A stretch of DNA of 40,784 nt from DYGA01 sp964540695 (GTDB taxonomy: Bacteria; Patescibacteriota; Patescibacteriia; S139-126): contig CAZINS010000009.1 of assembly GCA_964540695.1 (NCBI GenBank), positions 1 to 40,784 on the forward strand. Direction: 5' to 3'. The position numbers and the translations under genes were made by a program. Below are positions 8,328 through 14,936 of this stretch, in pieces. Position 1 is the first letter of the stretch. Each line of letters starts with the position of its first letter. Under the pieces are notes generated by a model that worked only from the letters and a program-made list of their open reading frames with translations, was not told the origin of the DNA and did no database searches.

Positions 8328-8433
8328 ATTTTTTTTCTAGTTTTGTTTGTAACTTAGTTTTTTTAGTACTACTCATTTTTATATAAATTATGAAGCCTTT
8401 GAAGCAGTATGAAAAATAAATTTTATATCAGTA

Positions 8434-9891
8434 TTAGCCATGAAGATTGTGTTTGATATTTTTAAATATTTCTCCGATCTCCTCATCTAGTTTTTTCATT
8501 TCTTCCAAAATTTCCTTCGGCTCCCTTAAAACAACTTCGTCATTTTTATTTGGATTCTTTACCGATAAATCAAAAGTGCTTTGATCAACATTTTTCACAT
8601 CTATTGACCATGAATTTGTGCTGTCCGTCTTCGTTTTTTGAAACTCCACAAATTCCTCCAAGTCAATTTCACTTAAGGGCTTACCTTTGCCAAGATTGTG
8701 CGCGAGATTAAGCTGATAAAACCAAACTTTTTTTGTCGACGCTCCTTTTTCAAAAAATAAAACAACAGTTTTCACTCCCGCACCAGCGAACACACCACCG
8801 GGTAAATCTAAAACTGTATGTAAATTACAATTTTCCAATAAAAGCTTACGAAGCGATACGCTGGCATTATCCGTATTGGATAGAAAAGTGTTTTTAATAA
8901 CAATTCCAGCTTTTCCACCTGCTTTCAAAATCTTTATAAAATGCTGTAAAAAGAGAAATGCAGTTTCACCGGTTTTGATAGGAAAATTCTGTTGGATTTC
9001 GCGACCGATACCAGCACCAAAAGGCGGATTAGCTAAGATGATATCAAAACGATCTTTCTCTTGAATGTCATTAATATTTTCAGCTAACGTATTCATGTGG
9101 CGGATATTTGGAGCTTCAATACCATGCAAAATCATATTCATAATACCAATGATATAGGCGAGGGATTTTATTTCTTTGCCGTAAAAAGTTTTATTTTGCA
9201 AAGTTGCCATTTGACTTGAAGACAGTTTAGACTGATTTTCTGTTAGATATTTATAGGCTTCCACCAAAAATCCTGCACTTCCACAAGCGCCGTCATAAAT
9301 AGTATTGCCAATTTTTGGATTCACTACTTTGACAATAGTTTTAATTAGCGGGCGCGGGGTGTAGTATTCACCACCATTTCGCCCGGCATTGCCCATATTT
9401 TTAATTTTAGCTTCGTAGAGATGAGAGAGTTCATGTTTTTCTTCGTAAAGCCGGAAATGCATATTATCCACGATATTCAAAATCTCTCGGAGTTTATATC
9501 CACTGGAAATATTATTTTTTAGTTCAGAAAAAATCTCACCTATTTTGTATTCAATCTTATTTGTGTCTTCGGCTTTAAATTTTTTTAGATATGGGAAAAG
9601 TTTGTTGTTTACAAAATCCTTCAAATCATCGCCGTCTAGTGCTTTGTTATGATCCAGTTTTCCATCTCCATTTTTCGGACAAGCCCAAGCGTTCCAACGA
9701 TAATCTGACAATAAAATATATTTATACTTTTTACCTGACAAAGTTGCTGATTTCTTTTTATCCTCTTCTAAGTCATCAAGATATTTCAAAAACAGAATCC
9801 ACGAAGTTTGCTCTACATAGTCAAGCTCAGTTCCACAGCCAGAGTCGGTATGCAGTATATTGTCGATATTTTTAAATGATTGTTCAAACAT
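8434..9891 (-). CDS. hsdM: Type I DNA N6-adenine methyltransferase subunit (HsdM)
   Basis: This 485-residue protein has an N-terminal helical HsdM_N domain (about 1-150, including LDYVEQTSWILFLKYLDDLE). A SAM-dependent methylase domain follows. It has motif I YDGACGSAGFL at about 202-212 for SAM binding and catalytic motif IV NPPFG at about 288-292, the (N/D)PPF signature of adenine-N6 methylation. With HsdS it modifies the host's own sites, and with HsdR it forms the restriction complex. All motifs are intact. It is separated by 36 bp from the upstream AbrB-like gene on the same strand and is probably transcribed from the promoter in the repeat at 10127-10179. The 106-bp gap to the next gene shows no terminator. 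Confidence 0.95.
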   Translation of the reverse strand: MFEQSFKNIDNILHTDSGCGTELDYVEQTSWILFLKYLDDLEEDKKKSATLSGKKYKYILLSDYRWNAWACPKNGDGKLDHNKALDGDDLKDFVNNKLFPYLKKFKAEDTNKIEYKIGEIFSELKNNISSGYKLREILNIVDNMHFRLYEEKHELSHLYEAKIKNMGNAGRNGGEYYTPRPLIKTIVKVVNPKIGNTIYDGACGSAGFLVEAYKYLTENQSKLSSSQMATLQNKTFYGKEIKSLAYIIGIMNMILHGIEAPNIRHMNTLAENINDIQEKDRFDIILANPPFGAGIGREIQQNFPIKTGETAFLFLQHFIKILKAGGKAGIVIKNTFLSNTDNASVSLRKLLLENCNLHTVLDLPGGVFAGAGVKTVVLFFEKGASTKKVWFYQLNLAHNLGKGKPLSEIDLEEFVEFQKTKTDSTNSWSIDVKNVDQSTFDLSVKNPNKNDEVVLREPKEILEEMKKLDEEIGEIFKNIKHNLHG

Positions 9892-9927
9892 ATATTATTT
9901 AGTCATTCAAATAGAAAACTTATTTAA

Positions 9928-10107
9928 TTATTTTTTCCAGTCCTTTATAATAATACTCTTCCCTCGTTTTGTCACTACCACCTTCTGTCTCTCCCGCCAC
10001 TTCAATTCTCTCACCATTTCAATGGGAATAGTGACCGCGATGGACTTACCACCACCTGTTTTGGTTAGTTTGCGTATATTATTTTGATTTAGTACACGAC
10101 GGCCCAT
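9928..10107 (-). CDS. AbrB/SpoVT-like regulator (59 residues), operon leader
   Basis: This short gene encodes 59 residues beginning MGRRVLNQNNIRKLTK. The body GGKSIAVTIPIEMVRELKWREGQ-like (reading GGGKSIAVTIP, then EMVRELKW and KVVVTKRGKSIIIKDW) fits a swapped-hairpin AbrB domain: strand, TIP, helix, then two strands. Such proteins bind DNA as dimers, as transition regulators or antitoxins. It is the first gene before hsdM (36-bp gap) and starts 20 bp from a promoter repeat that also precedes the NYN gene. Autoregulation and control of the RM operon are therefore likely. No toxin partner is adjacent in the usual arrangement. The ATG at 10107 lacks a clear Shine-Dalgarno. Confidence 0.8.
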   Translation of the reverse strand: MGRRVLNQNNIRKLTKTGGGKSIAVTIPIEMVRELKWRERQKVVVTKRGKSIIIKDWKK

Positions 10108-10126
10108 GGTAATTAGTTAAAAGTTA

Positions 10127-10179
10127 AAAGTTTATAAAGTTGAAAGTAATAGCTCTTGAATTAATTCAGGAATAAATTC
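10127..10179 (-). promoter_or_regulatory. 53-bp repeated promoter/operator, copy at AbrB-hsd operon
   Basis: These 53 bases are identical to 10811-10863. Read on the minus strand they hold a plausible -35 (TTCAAG, 10155-10160), an 18-bp spacer and a -10 (TATAAA, 10131-10136). A 12-bp palindrome TGAATTAATTCA (10157-10168) overlaps the -35. The unit ends 20 bp before the AbrB start. The palindrome is a candidate operator. Confidence 0.7.
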
Positions 10180-10216
10180 GTGAATATTTTAATTATAACA
10201 TTTATATACCCTAATA

Positions 10217-10245
10217 TTGACAAATTTATAAAAAAAATATATAAT
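10217..10245 (+). promoter_or_regulatory. Perfect consensus sigma-70-type promoter
   Basis: TTGACA (10217-10222), a 17-bp spacer and TATAAT (10240-10245) match the consensus exactly. It points toward the 3' end of the NYN gene. No plus-strand protein gene follows, so it probably drives a short RNA. Confidence 0.75.
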
Positions 10246-10251
10246 ATCTAC

Positions 10252-10309
10252 AGAATACACATTGAAGAACACCTCTTTGGGTTTTGTCCCCTAGCGGTGT
10301 TTTTCTTTA
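10252..10309 (+). ncRNA. Candidate small antisense RNA opposite NYN gene 3' end
   Basis: A transcript from the promoter at 10217-10245 would start near 10252 and meet a hairpin within a few bases. GAAGAACACC (10264-10273) pairs with GGTGTTTTTC (10296-10305) with one G-U, enclosing a GGG/CCC inner stem. It is followed by a moderately T-rich end (TTTAT). This gives an RNA of about 55-60 nt, complementary to the last codons and stop of the NYN gene at 10291. Both ends are inferred. Confidence 0.4.
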
Positions 10310-10791
10310 TAGGCCAATTTATTTTGCAGATTATCCATAAATATTATTTTTTCTTTAGCAGTTTTTTTCAATAAAATAGAGCAGGTTTTTACATAAGGAC
10401 TAATAACTACTTTTAATTTCTCTTGTTTATATAAATATTTTACTAAACAATAAAAATCTCCGTCGCTAGATACTATCAATGCTTTATCATATTTTTCATA
10501 ATCAATCATAGCTTGTAAAACCAAATCTGCATCCACATTGCCTTTCACATTTCCATCTTTATCTGACAAAGTCGGTTTAAATATCAAGACATATCCATAT
10601 GACTGCAAAGCCGAATACAAATCCTGATTCTCAGGCATATAACCAATAAATAAATACGCAACGTCAACTTGATACTTTTCTTTTAGATATCTTCTGAACC
10701 TTCTATAATCAAGTTTCCAACCTAAACTTTGAATGCCAAGATTTAAATTTTGACTATCTATAAAGGCGTAATTTTTTTCTTTTGTCGACAT
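10291..10791 (-). CDS. NYN-domain (LabA/DUF88-type) RNase-like protein
   Basis: This 166-residue protein has the PIN-like acidic site of NYN domains: D12 in AFIDSQNLN, D87/D89 in GNVDADLVLQAM and D110/D112 in VSSDGDF. These bind Mg2+ for RNA cleavage in the family. It is a single complete domain with no extra DNA- or RNA-binding module. It stands alone between two perfect 53-bp repeats (10127-10179 and 10811-10863). The upstream copy begins 20 bp before its ATG, exactly as at the AbrB-hsd operon, so co-regulation is likely. A candidate antisense RNA overlaps its 3' end. A role in RNA turnover or defence is possible; the target is unknown. Confidence 0.85.
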   Translation of the reverse strand: MSTKEKNYAFIDSQNLNLGIQSLGWKLDYRRFRRYLKEKYQVDVAYLFIGYMPENQDLYSALQSYGYVLIFKPTLSDKDGNVKGNVDADLVLQAMIDYEKYDKALIVSSDGDFYCLVKYLYKQEKLKVVISPYVKTCSILLKKTAKEKIIFMDNLQNKLAYKEKHR

Positions 10792-10810
10792 TAATTTAGT
10801 TTAAAGTTAG

Positions 10811-10863
10811 AAAGTTTATAAAGTTGAAAGTAATAGCTCTTGAATTAATTCAGGAATAAATTC
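10811..10863 (-). promoter_or_regulatory. 53-bp repeated promoter/operator, copy at NYN gene
   Basis: This is identical to 10127-10179, with the -10 TATAAA at 10815-10820, the -35 TTCAAG at 10839-10844 and the palindrome at 10841-10852 on the minus strand. It ends 20 bp before the NYN start at 10791. Flanking sequence diverges quickly on the far side. Confidence 0.7.
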
Positions 10864-10878
10864 AGAAATTCTTTTTTT

Positions 10879-10905
10879 AGATTCCGTACTAAATACGGAA
10901 TGACA
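10879..10905. repeat. Small palindromic element
   Basis: ATTCCGTA (10881-10888) and TACGGAAT (10894-10901) form a perfect 8-bp stem with a 5-nt loop, flanked by AG and GACA. The form recalls dispersed intergenic palindromes of the type ATTCC...GGAATGAC. It lies just beyond the stop of the Kazal gene, but lacks a U-run for termination on that strand. Confidence 0.5.
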
Positions 10906-10921
10906 ATCTTAGACAGGTAAA

Positions 10922-11671
10922 CTACTGACAAGCGCCGGCGGAGGAAACAGTCATACCAGCCAGGGTTGCTTGACAACTGTTGCCATAAGTTTCACCATCA
11001 CACCCGCAGACTGGAGAATAAATAATCGTACAAGTTTGGGGTTTGGTTTTACACTCACCTACTTGGTTACACTGACCGACTTCTTTGGCACAATATTCAT
11101 TGGCGTCACAATCACTGCTTGACTGACAAGTATTTAAACACTGTCCGTCATACTCGATACTCACTCCCGCGGCTCTAGCCTGACAAGAATTGCCATAGGT
11201 TTTACCATCACAACCACACACTGGAGCATACTGCAAAGTACATGCCTCTACTTTTTCTACACACTCACCACTACCACCACACTGGCCTTTGGCATATTCA
11301 CAATAAAAATTGGCTTGGCAGTCAGTGTCAGTTTGGCAAACATTGCTTGGCGGTTCTTGAGCTGAGGGCTGATTGTTGGGAGCTTGATTGTCTTGATTGT
11401 TCTGTTGCGGTTGGTTGTCTGTTACCACTGGTTCATTATTTACTGGTTCATCTACTATCACCACCTCACCTGTTTCAGTTGCATCATCCACTACTATATC
11501 TTCTGTTGGGGTAAACTCTTCTGATTCAACTACTTGGACTGTTTGACTATCAGTTTGACTGGTTGAATCGGAAATTTTTTTATTGTTTGCTTGTTGCCAC
11601 CACCAAAAAGCTATCACTCCCAAAAGAAGGAGAAGCAAAAGAACAACTATGATATATATATTTTTTCGCAT
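10922..11671 (-). CDS. Membrane-anchored protein with two Kazal-type inhibitor domains
   Basis: This 249-residue protein starts with MRKN and a strongly hydrophobic helix (about 5-25) acting as an uncleaved anchor or signal. An acidic, Gln/Asn/Pro-rich linker (about 30-110) follows. Two 68-residue cysteine-rich repeats (about 112-178 and 182-248) each end in a Kazal core PVCGCDGxTYGNSC with the closing Cys near the end. Kazal domains inhibit serine proteases by inserting a loop in the active site. The repeats would lie outside the cell. In an episymbiont-like bacterium they could shield surface proteins from host or competitor proteases, which is inference. There is no promoter call, and the gene is alone between intergenic repeats. 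Confidence 0.85.
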   Translation of the reverse strand: MRKNIYIIVVLLLLLLLGVIAFWWWQQANNKKISDSTSQTDSQTVQVVESEEFTPTEDIVVDDATETGEVVIVDEPVNNEPVVTDNQPQQNNQDNQAPNNQPSAQEPPSNVCQTDTDCQANFYCEYAKGQCGGSGECVEKVEACTLQYAPVCGCDGKTYGNSCQARAAGVSIEYDGQCLNTCQSSSDCDANEYCAKEVGQCNQVGECKTKPQTCTIIYSPVCGCDGETYGNSCQATLAGMTVSSAGACQ

Positions 11672-11860
11672 GTTAATAAATTTAAGAATTAAGAATTACG
11701 TATTACGAATTACGATAAGAATTAGGAATTAGAAAATATCAATTATAAAGGATTGAATTAAGTAATTAAAAATTAATAAATTGATTAATAATTATTTATT
11801 AGTAATTAATAATTATAAACTTGTCTTTATTTCACCATTTTTACCCACAAAAATCAACCA
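11672..11860. other. Low-complexity AT-rich spacer
   Basis: No gene is seen here. 11690-11735 holds imperfect tandem copies of AATTACG/AATTAAG-type words. 11760-11820 holds runs of AATTAATAA. Similar words recur at 15560-15597 and at the start of the window. Confidence 0.5.
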
Positions 11861-11888
11861 AAAACTGCTCTTATTTTAGAGCAGTTTT
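11861..11888 (-). terminator. Intrinsic terminator of msrBA
   Basis: AAAACTGCTC (11861-11870) and GAGCAGTTTT (11879-11888) form a perfect 10-bp stem with an 8-nt loop. The stem overlaps the stop codon of the minus-strand Msr gene. On that strand it is followed by a T-rich tail. Confidence 0.8.
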
Positions 11889-12792
11889 AGGGTTTTAAAA
11901 GGGTGGAAAAATGCTTTCTAAGTTTGGCCATTTTGGGGGAAATGACCGCCTGACAGTAAGCGGCTTCGGGATGATTTTTAAAATACTCTTGGTGATAATC
12001 CTCGGCTTGGTAAAATTTGTCCAAAAGTTTTACTTCAGTGACAATGGTTTCTGAAAAAACTTTTTCTGCAGTTAGTTTGGCAATAAAATTTTCCACAATT
12101 TCTTTTTGTTCATCGCTATTTACCAAAATGATCGAACGATACTGAGTACCCACATCAGCTCCTTGACGATTGCGGGTGGTAGGATCATGTAGAGTGAAAA
12201 ATATTTGCAGAATCATTTCCAAAGCAATTTGAGTTTGGTCAAAGGTTATTTCTACTACTTCCGCATGATTGGTCTTGCCTCTGCAAACTTGTTCATAGGT
12301 GGGATTGGCAATATTGCCTCCAGCATAACCTGACTTCACTTCCAGTATTCCTCGCACTTGGGAAAAATAAGCTTCCAAACACCAAAAACACCCGCCACCC
12401 AAAACAATGGTTTGTTTGTGGTTGGGTAATTTTTCAGCAGGTACAAAACGCAAAGACAAAGAGTTCACACAGTGACGCGTATCGCGGGGCGTGAATTTTT
12501 CTCCCGTAAATACATGCCCGAGATGCCCTTCACACCTAGCACACAAAATTTCCGTACGCTGACCATCAGCATCTTCTTGTTTGGTGACAGCGCCGGCAAT
12601 TTCCTGATCAAAACTGGGCCAACCGCAATGAGCAGAAAATTTATCAGCTGAACGGTAAAGCCAAGCATTGCACTGCCTGCAAGTATAGATCCCTTCTTGA
12701 AAAAAATTGTCATACTCACCACTGCCAGGCATTTCTGTACCTTTATCAACTATGATTCTTTTTTCTTCAGGAGTTAGTTGGTTATATTTCAT
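11887..12792 (-). CDS. msrBA: Fused peptide methionine sulfoxide reductase MsrB-MsrA
   Basis: This 301-residue bifunctional repair enzyme reduces both methionine sulfoxide stereoisomers in proteins. The N-terminal MsrB domain (about 1-120) has two CxxC zinc pairs (CRQC at 38-41, CARC at about 84-87), CGWPSF and the catalytic RHCVNS. The C-terminal MsrA domain (about 127-295) has GGGCFWCLEAYF, whose first Cys is the catalytic nucleophile. The order is MsrB then MsrA; many bacterial fusions have the reverse. There is no signal peptide, so the protein is cytosolic. The gene is followed by a strong hairpin terminator. Start ATG at 12792 fits the MsrB N-terminus (KYNQLTPEEKRIIVDKGTE). Confidence 0.95.
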   Translation of the reverse strand: MKYNQLTPEEKRIIVDKGTEMPGSGEYDNFFQEGIYTCRQCNAWLYRSADKFSAHCGWPSFDQEIAGAVTKQEDADGQRTEILCARCEGHLGHVFTGEKFTPRDTRHCVNSLSLRFVPAEKLPNHKQTIVLGGGCFWCLEAYFSQVRGILEVKSGYAGGNIANPTYEQVCRGKTNHAEVVEITFDQTQIALEMILQIFFTLHDPTTRNRQGADVGTQYRSIILVNSDEQKEIVENFIAKLTAEKVFSETIVTEVKLLDKFYQAEDYHQEYFKNHPEAAYCQAVISPKMAKLRKHFSTLLKP

Positions 12793-12838
12793 AAAATTTA
12801 TTTTATTGTTTCATAAAAAAATTAATCTAGCAAATAAA

Positions 12839-12864
12839 AAAGGACTCGAGATTTTGAGTCCTTT
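12839..12864 (-). terminator. Intrinsic terminator after cupin gene
   Basis: AAAGGACTC (12839-12847) pairs with GAGTCCTTT (12856-12864) around an 8-nt loop. A T-rich run follows on the minus strand. Nearly the same hairpin recurs at 14904-14927. Confidence 0.8.
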
Positions 12865-12870
12865 ATTTTT

Positions 12871-13236
12871 TTATAATACAGTCTGGTCTTCAGCGCGCCA
12901 GGCGGGTGCTGAGATGACATAAAATTGTACTTTGGTATTGGTGTGGTTAATTATTTGATGTGGTTCTTGCGGAGCGATGTATAGTACATCACCTGGTAAC
13001 ATTACTCCTTGATAAGTACCAACACTAACTACGGCACAGCCATCAACTAAAATATATACTTCAGTTCCTTGATTGATGTGCCTGGGTGAACTCACCCCTG
13101 CTTCCAGTATTACTTTAGCAACACTTACCTCTTTACTGCCACCAAGCTTTGCTGGCAAACCTATCATTTCAAAAATTTTTTCTCCCGTGGAGGAGATAAT
13201 GGGATTGTTGAGCCACTCATGAGCAACGTGTTTCAT
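12871..13236 (-). CDS. Cupin-domain protein
   Basis: This 121-residue single-domain cupin has the two metal-binding motifs, in SSPRHINQGTEVYILVDG (H, H-like and E positions) and PGDVLYIAPQEPHQI (the second motif's PxGxxH-like His). Small cupins of this type are isomerases, dioxygenases or simple ligand-binding proteins; the substrate is not evident. The ATG at 13236 is preceded by GGGGGA and overlaps the stop of the upstream membrane gene as ATGA, so the two are translated together. A TTG at 13248 is an unlikely alternative. A hairpin terminator follows directly. Confidence 0.85.
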   Translation of the reverse strand: MKHVAHEWLNNPIISSTGEKIFEMIGLPAKLGGSKEVSVAKVILEAGVSSPRHINQGTEVYILVDGCAVVSVGTYQGVMLPGDVLYIAPQEPHQIINHTNTKVQFYVISAPAWRAEDQTVL

Positions 13237-13679
13237 TTTGTCCCCCAAAATTTTTGGTAAAGTAAATATTTTCCTTTGTATAAAATTAGTGCTAAACCAC
13301 CCTCCTCTGCTTGGTCTTCAATATCAGAAAAGTTTTGCAGTATTTTTTTTATTACTTCAGTTTTAGTAATATTTCCATACTCTTTAACTAGAATATATTG
13401 TTCTTGATCTAATTTTTTTTGCACCACTCGCCACCAAAAACTTCGCACCCATAGATATAGTGCCCAAAAAACTATTAAGAGTAAAAAAATAAAAGTAAAT
13501 AAAGACCAAAAAATATGAGTCAAAGTGGGAGGAGTAGGACCGACCTTAGGTCCAGGTATTAAGGCAGTTGCGACAATAAGACCAAAAAACAGTATTATTG
13601 AAGTAATAAGTATAGGTATACCTTTTACCTCATAGTAAGGAACAACTACTTCCTTCAAAATTAAATTTGAAAAATACAT
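13233..13679 (-). CDS. Two-helix membrane protein, unknown function
   Basis: This 148-residue protein has two transmembrane helices, at about 21-43 and 56-80, separated by a Pro/Gly-rich loop (PGPKVGPTPPT). A cytosolic C-terminal part with basic residues (WRVVQKKLDQEQYILVKEYG) follows. The family is not recognised. The start ATG at 13679 has GAGG about 6 nt upstream. The gene overlaps the cupin gene by 4 bp, and the pair probably forms a two-gene operon. A functional link between membrane protein and cupin is suggested only by this coupling. Confidence 0.65.
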   Translation of the reverse strand: MYFSNLILKEVVVPYYEVKGIPILITSIILFFGLIVATALIPGPKVGPTPPTLTHIFWSLFTFIFLLLIVFWALYLWVRSFWWRVVQKKLDQEQYILVKEYGNITKTEVIKKILQNFSDIEDQAEEGGLALILYKGKYLLYQKFWGTK

Positions 13680-13730
13680 GAGTTACCTCTTTTTTATGAA
13701 TGAATATATTTTTTAAAGAAAGAATAGAAT

Positions 13731-13759
13731 AAATTAACACAAAAAAACCACGGTGTCAA
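13731..13759 (-). promoter_or_regulatory. Promoter of membrane protein-cupin operon
   Basis: Minus strand: TTGACA (13754-13759), 17-bp spacer, TAATTT (13731-13736). The -10 is weak. The -35 lies inside the terminator hairpin of the upstream DUF2892 gene. Confidence 0.45.
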
Positions 13760-13768
13760 CCGTAGTTT
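13743..13768 (-). terminator. Terminator after DUF2892 gene
   Basis: AAAACCACGG (13743-13752) pairs with CCGTAGTTTT (13759-13768) with one mismatch and a 6-nt loop. T residues follow on the minus strand. It lies 21 bp after the gene stop. Confidence 0.65.
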
Positions 13769-13789
13769 TTATTCTACTAAGAGATAATT

Positions 13790-14035
13790 TTACATTACTG
13801 GGGGTGTGGAAGTAGGCGGAGTTTGGTCTTTGACTTCAGTTGGTTTTACCGAGTAGGTGGAAATACCAAGAACCTGGTAAATACCACACCAGCCAACCAG
13901 CCCGGTGCCCAAAACTATTAGTCCCACAACCCAGAGCCACACCATGGCATACTGAAAACCCAAAACAATCAAAGCCAGTCCCACTACCACTCGAAAAATC
14001 CGATCGATCGTGCCTTCGTTCTTTTTGAATTTCAT
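13790..14035 (-). CDS. DUF2892 (YgaP-type transmembrane domain) protein
   Basis: This 81-residue protein begins MKFKKNEGTIDRIFRVVVG, the typical DUF2892 lead-in. Two transmembrane helices follow (about 16-33 and 34-52). The family's WC...LGIST end appears as GWCGIYQVLGISTY. The tail is Pro/Thr-rich. In other proteins this domain anchors rhodanese domains; the free-standing form has no established function. Cys50 is conserved with the family. It is a single-gene unit with a terminator behind it. Confidence 0.85.
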   Translation of the reverse strand: MKFKKNEGTIDRIFRVVVGLALIVLGFQYAMVWLWVVGLIVLGTGLVGWCGIYQVLGISTYSVKPTEVKDQTPPTSTPPVM

Positions 14036-14086
14036 AAAAAAATATTAATACTTATGGTTTAATTATGCTCCTTATATATAAGTAAG

Positions 14087-14482
14087 CTACTTATTTAAAT
14101 AAGTGATAGTAATTTGTAACACCGTAGCAAAACTCACCCACAGTAAATAAGGAATATTTACAAAAGTAACCCATTTCATGTGCGGGTAAATGGCAACTAG
14201 TGCCCAGACCAAGGTCACTAGCACCAAGACAATATCAATTGCCGCCAGTAAATTGTTTTTCAAACCAAACTGCAAAGGCGTAAAAATAAAATTGAAAAAT
14301 AAGTTCAAGAGAAACGGCCAGGCAAGGGCCAGGGGTAGTTGTTTAGTGAAAATTTTATAAAATACACTACCAAAGGAGACGGCGATGATAGTATAAAGCG
14401 CAGTCCAGACTGGACCAAACAAAAAAGAAGGTGGCGCCCAAGCCGGTTTGATAAGAGTTTGATACCAATTGTAAGTGTTCAT
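14087..14482 (-). CDS. tspO: TspO/MBR family membrane protein
   Basis: This 131-residue protein has five probable transmembrane helices. The TspO N-terminal signature is WYQTLIKPAWAPPSFLFGP followed by VWTALYTIIA. Later aromatic-rich segments (NLFFNFIFTPLQFGLKN and WALVAIYPHMKWVTFVNIPYLLW) match the tryptophan-rich sensory protein family. TspO binds porphyrins and sterol-like ligands and is linked to stress signalling in other bacteria; the ligand here is unknown. It is slightly shorter than typical members (about 150-160). The ATG at 14482 puts the signature at the expected place. Confidence 0.9.
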   Translation of the reverse strand: MNTYNWYQTLIKPAWAPPSFLFGPVWTALYTIIAVSFGSVFYKIFTKQLPLALAWPFLLNLFFNFIFTPLQFGLKNNLLAAIDIVLVLVTLVWALVAIYPHMKWVTFVNIPYLLWVSFATVLQITITYLNK

Positions 14483-14541
14483 AAAATTTTATATTTATAT
14501 TTTTAGTATGACATGAGCAAATTTTAAATACAAACTAACCG

Positions 14542-14570
14542 TTGACCAAAAACCTGCTGTTTGCTACAAT
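14542..14570 (+). promoter_or_regulatory. Strong promoter of small protein gene
   Basis: TTGACC (14542-14547), 17-bp spacer, TACAAT (14565-14570) with a TGC extension just before the -10. It would give a leader of about 70 nt before the ATG at 14646. Confidence 0.8.
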
Positions 14571-14645
14571 ATTTCTCACCAATTTACAAAATTTCTAAAT
14601 CAATATATTTCGTTCATTTAAACATACTATAAGGAGGTGAAAACC

Positions 14646-14891
14646 ATGAATTCCCTGGATAAATTCAATCCGACTATCATCAATGATAGACCATTATCAC
14701 CTGTCCACTTTTCTCCCAACAACGGCGTGCACGCTGACCTTGGCTTTGGCCACAATAAAATTCACGTACCCTTTGTGGGTCAAACCACTTTGCAAACCTA
14801 TGGTATCGGTGGTGGCCCTGGACACCAAAATGATAATAACTTATCAACCTTAGGCGGAACATTCAACGCTACCAAACTAAACAACTGGTAA
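14646..14891 (+). CDS. Small Gly/Asn/His-rich protein, strongly expressed, unknown
   Basis: This 81-residue protein starts MNSLDKFNPTIINDRPLSPV. It has no transmembrane helix or signal peptide, and is rich in Gly, Asn, His and Thr (for example GIGGGPGHQNDNN). I do not recognise it. The expression signals are the best in the window: a near-consensus promoter, a full AAGGAGGTGA Shine-Dalgarno at 14631-14640 and a perfect palindromic terminator. An upstream GTG at 14637 lies inside the Shine-Dalgarno, so the ATG at 14646 is the start. An abundant small protein is implied, perhaps structural or metal-binding. The composition suggests intrinsic disorder. Confidence 0.75.
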   Translation: MNSLDKFNPTIINDRPLSPVHFSPNNGVHADLGFGHNKIHVPFVGQTTLQTYGIGGGPGHQNDNNLSTLGGTFNATKLNNW

Positions 14892-14903
14892 GCGCCAAAG
14901 AAA

Positions 14904-14936
14904 AAGGACTCGAAATTTCGAGTCCTTATTTTTTTA
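14904..14936. terminator. Bidirectional terminator (24-bp perfect palindrome)
   Basis: AAGGACTCGAAA (14904-14915) and TTTCGAGTCCTT (14916-14927) are perfectly complementary. A T-run follows on the plus strand and A5 precedes it. It serves the small protein gene and the convergent receiver-like gene. It is closely related to the hairpin at 12839-12864. Confidence 0.85.

Noticed and set aside
10127..10863. NYN gene as a transposon-like cassette between 53-bp direct repeats
   Set aside because: There is no transposase, no terminal inverted repeats and no target duplication. The identical 20-bp distance to both start codons fits a duplicated promoter region better, although a recombination origin remains possible.
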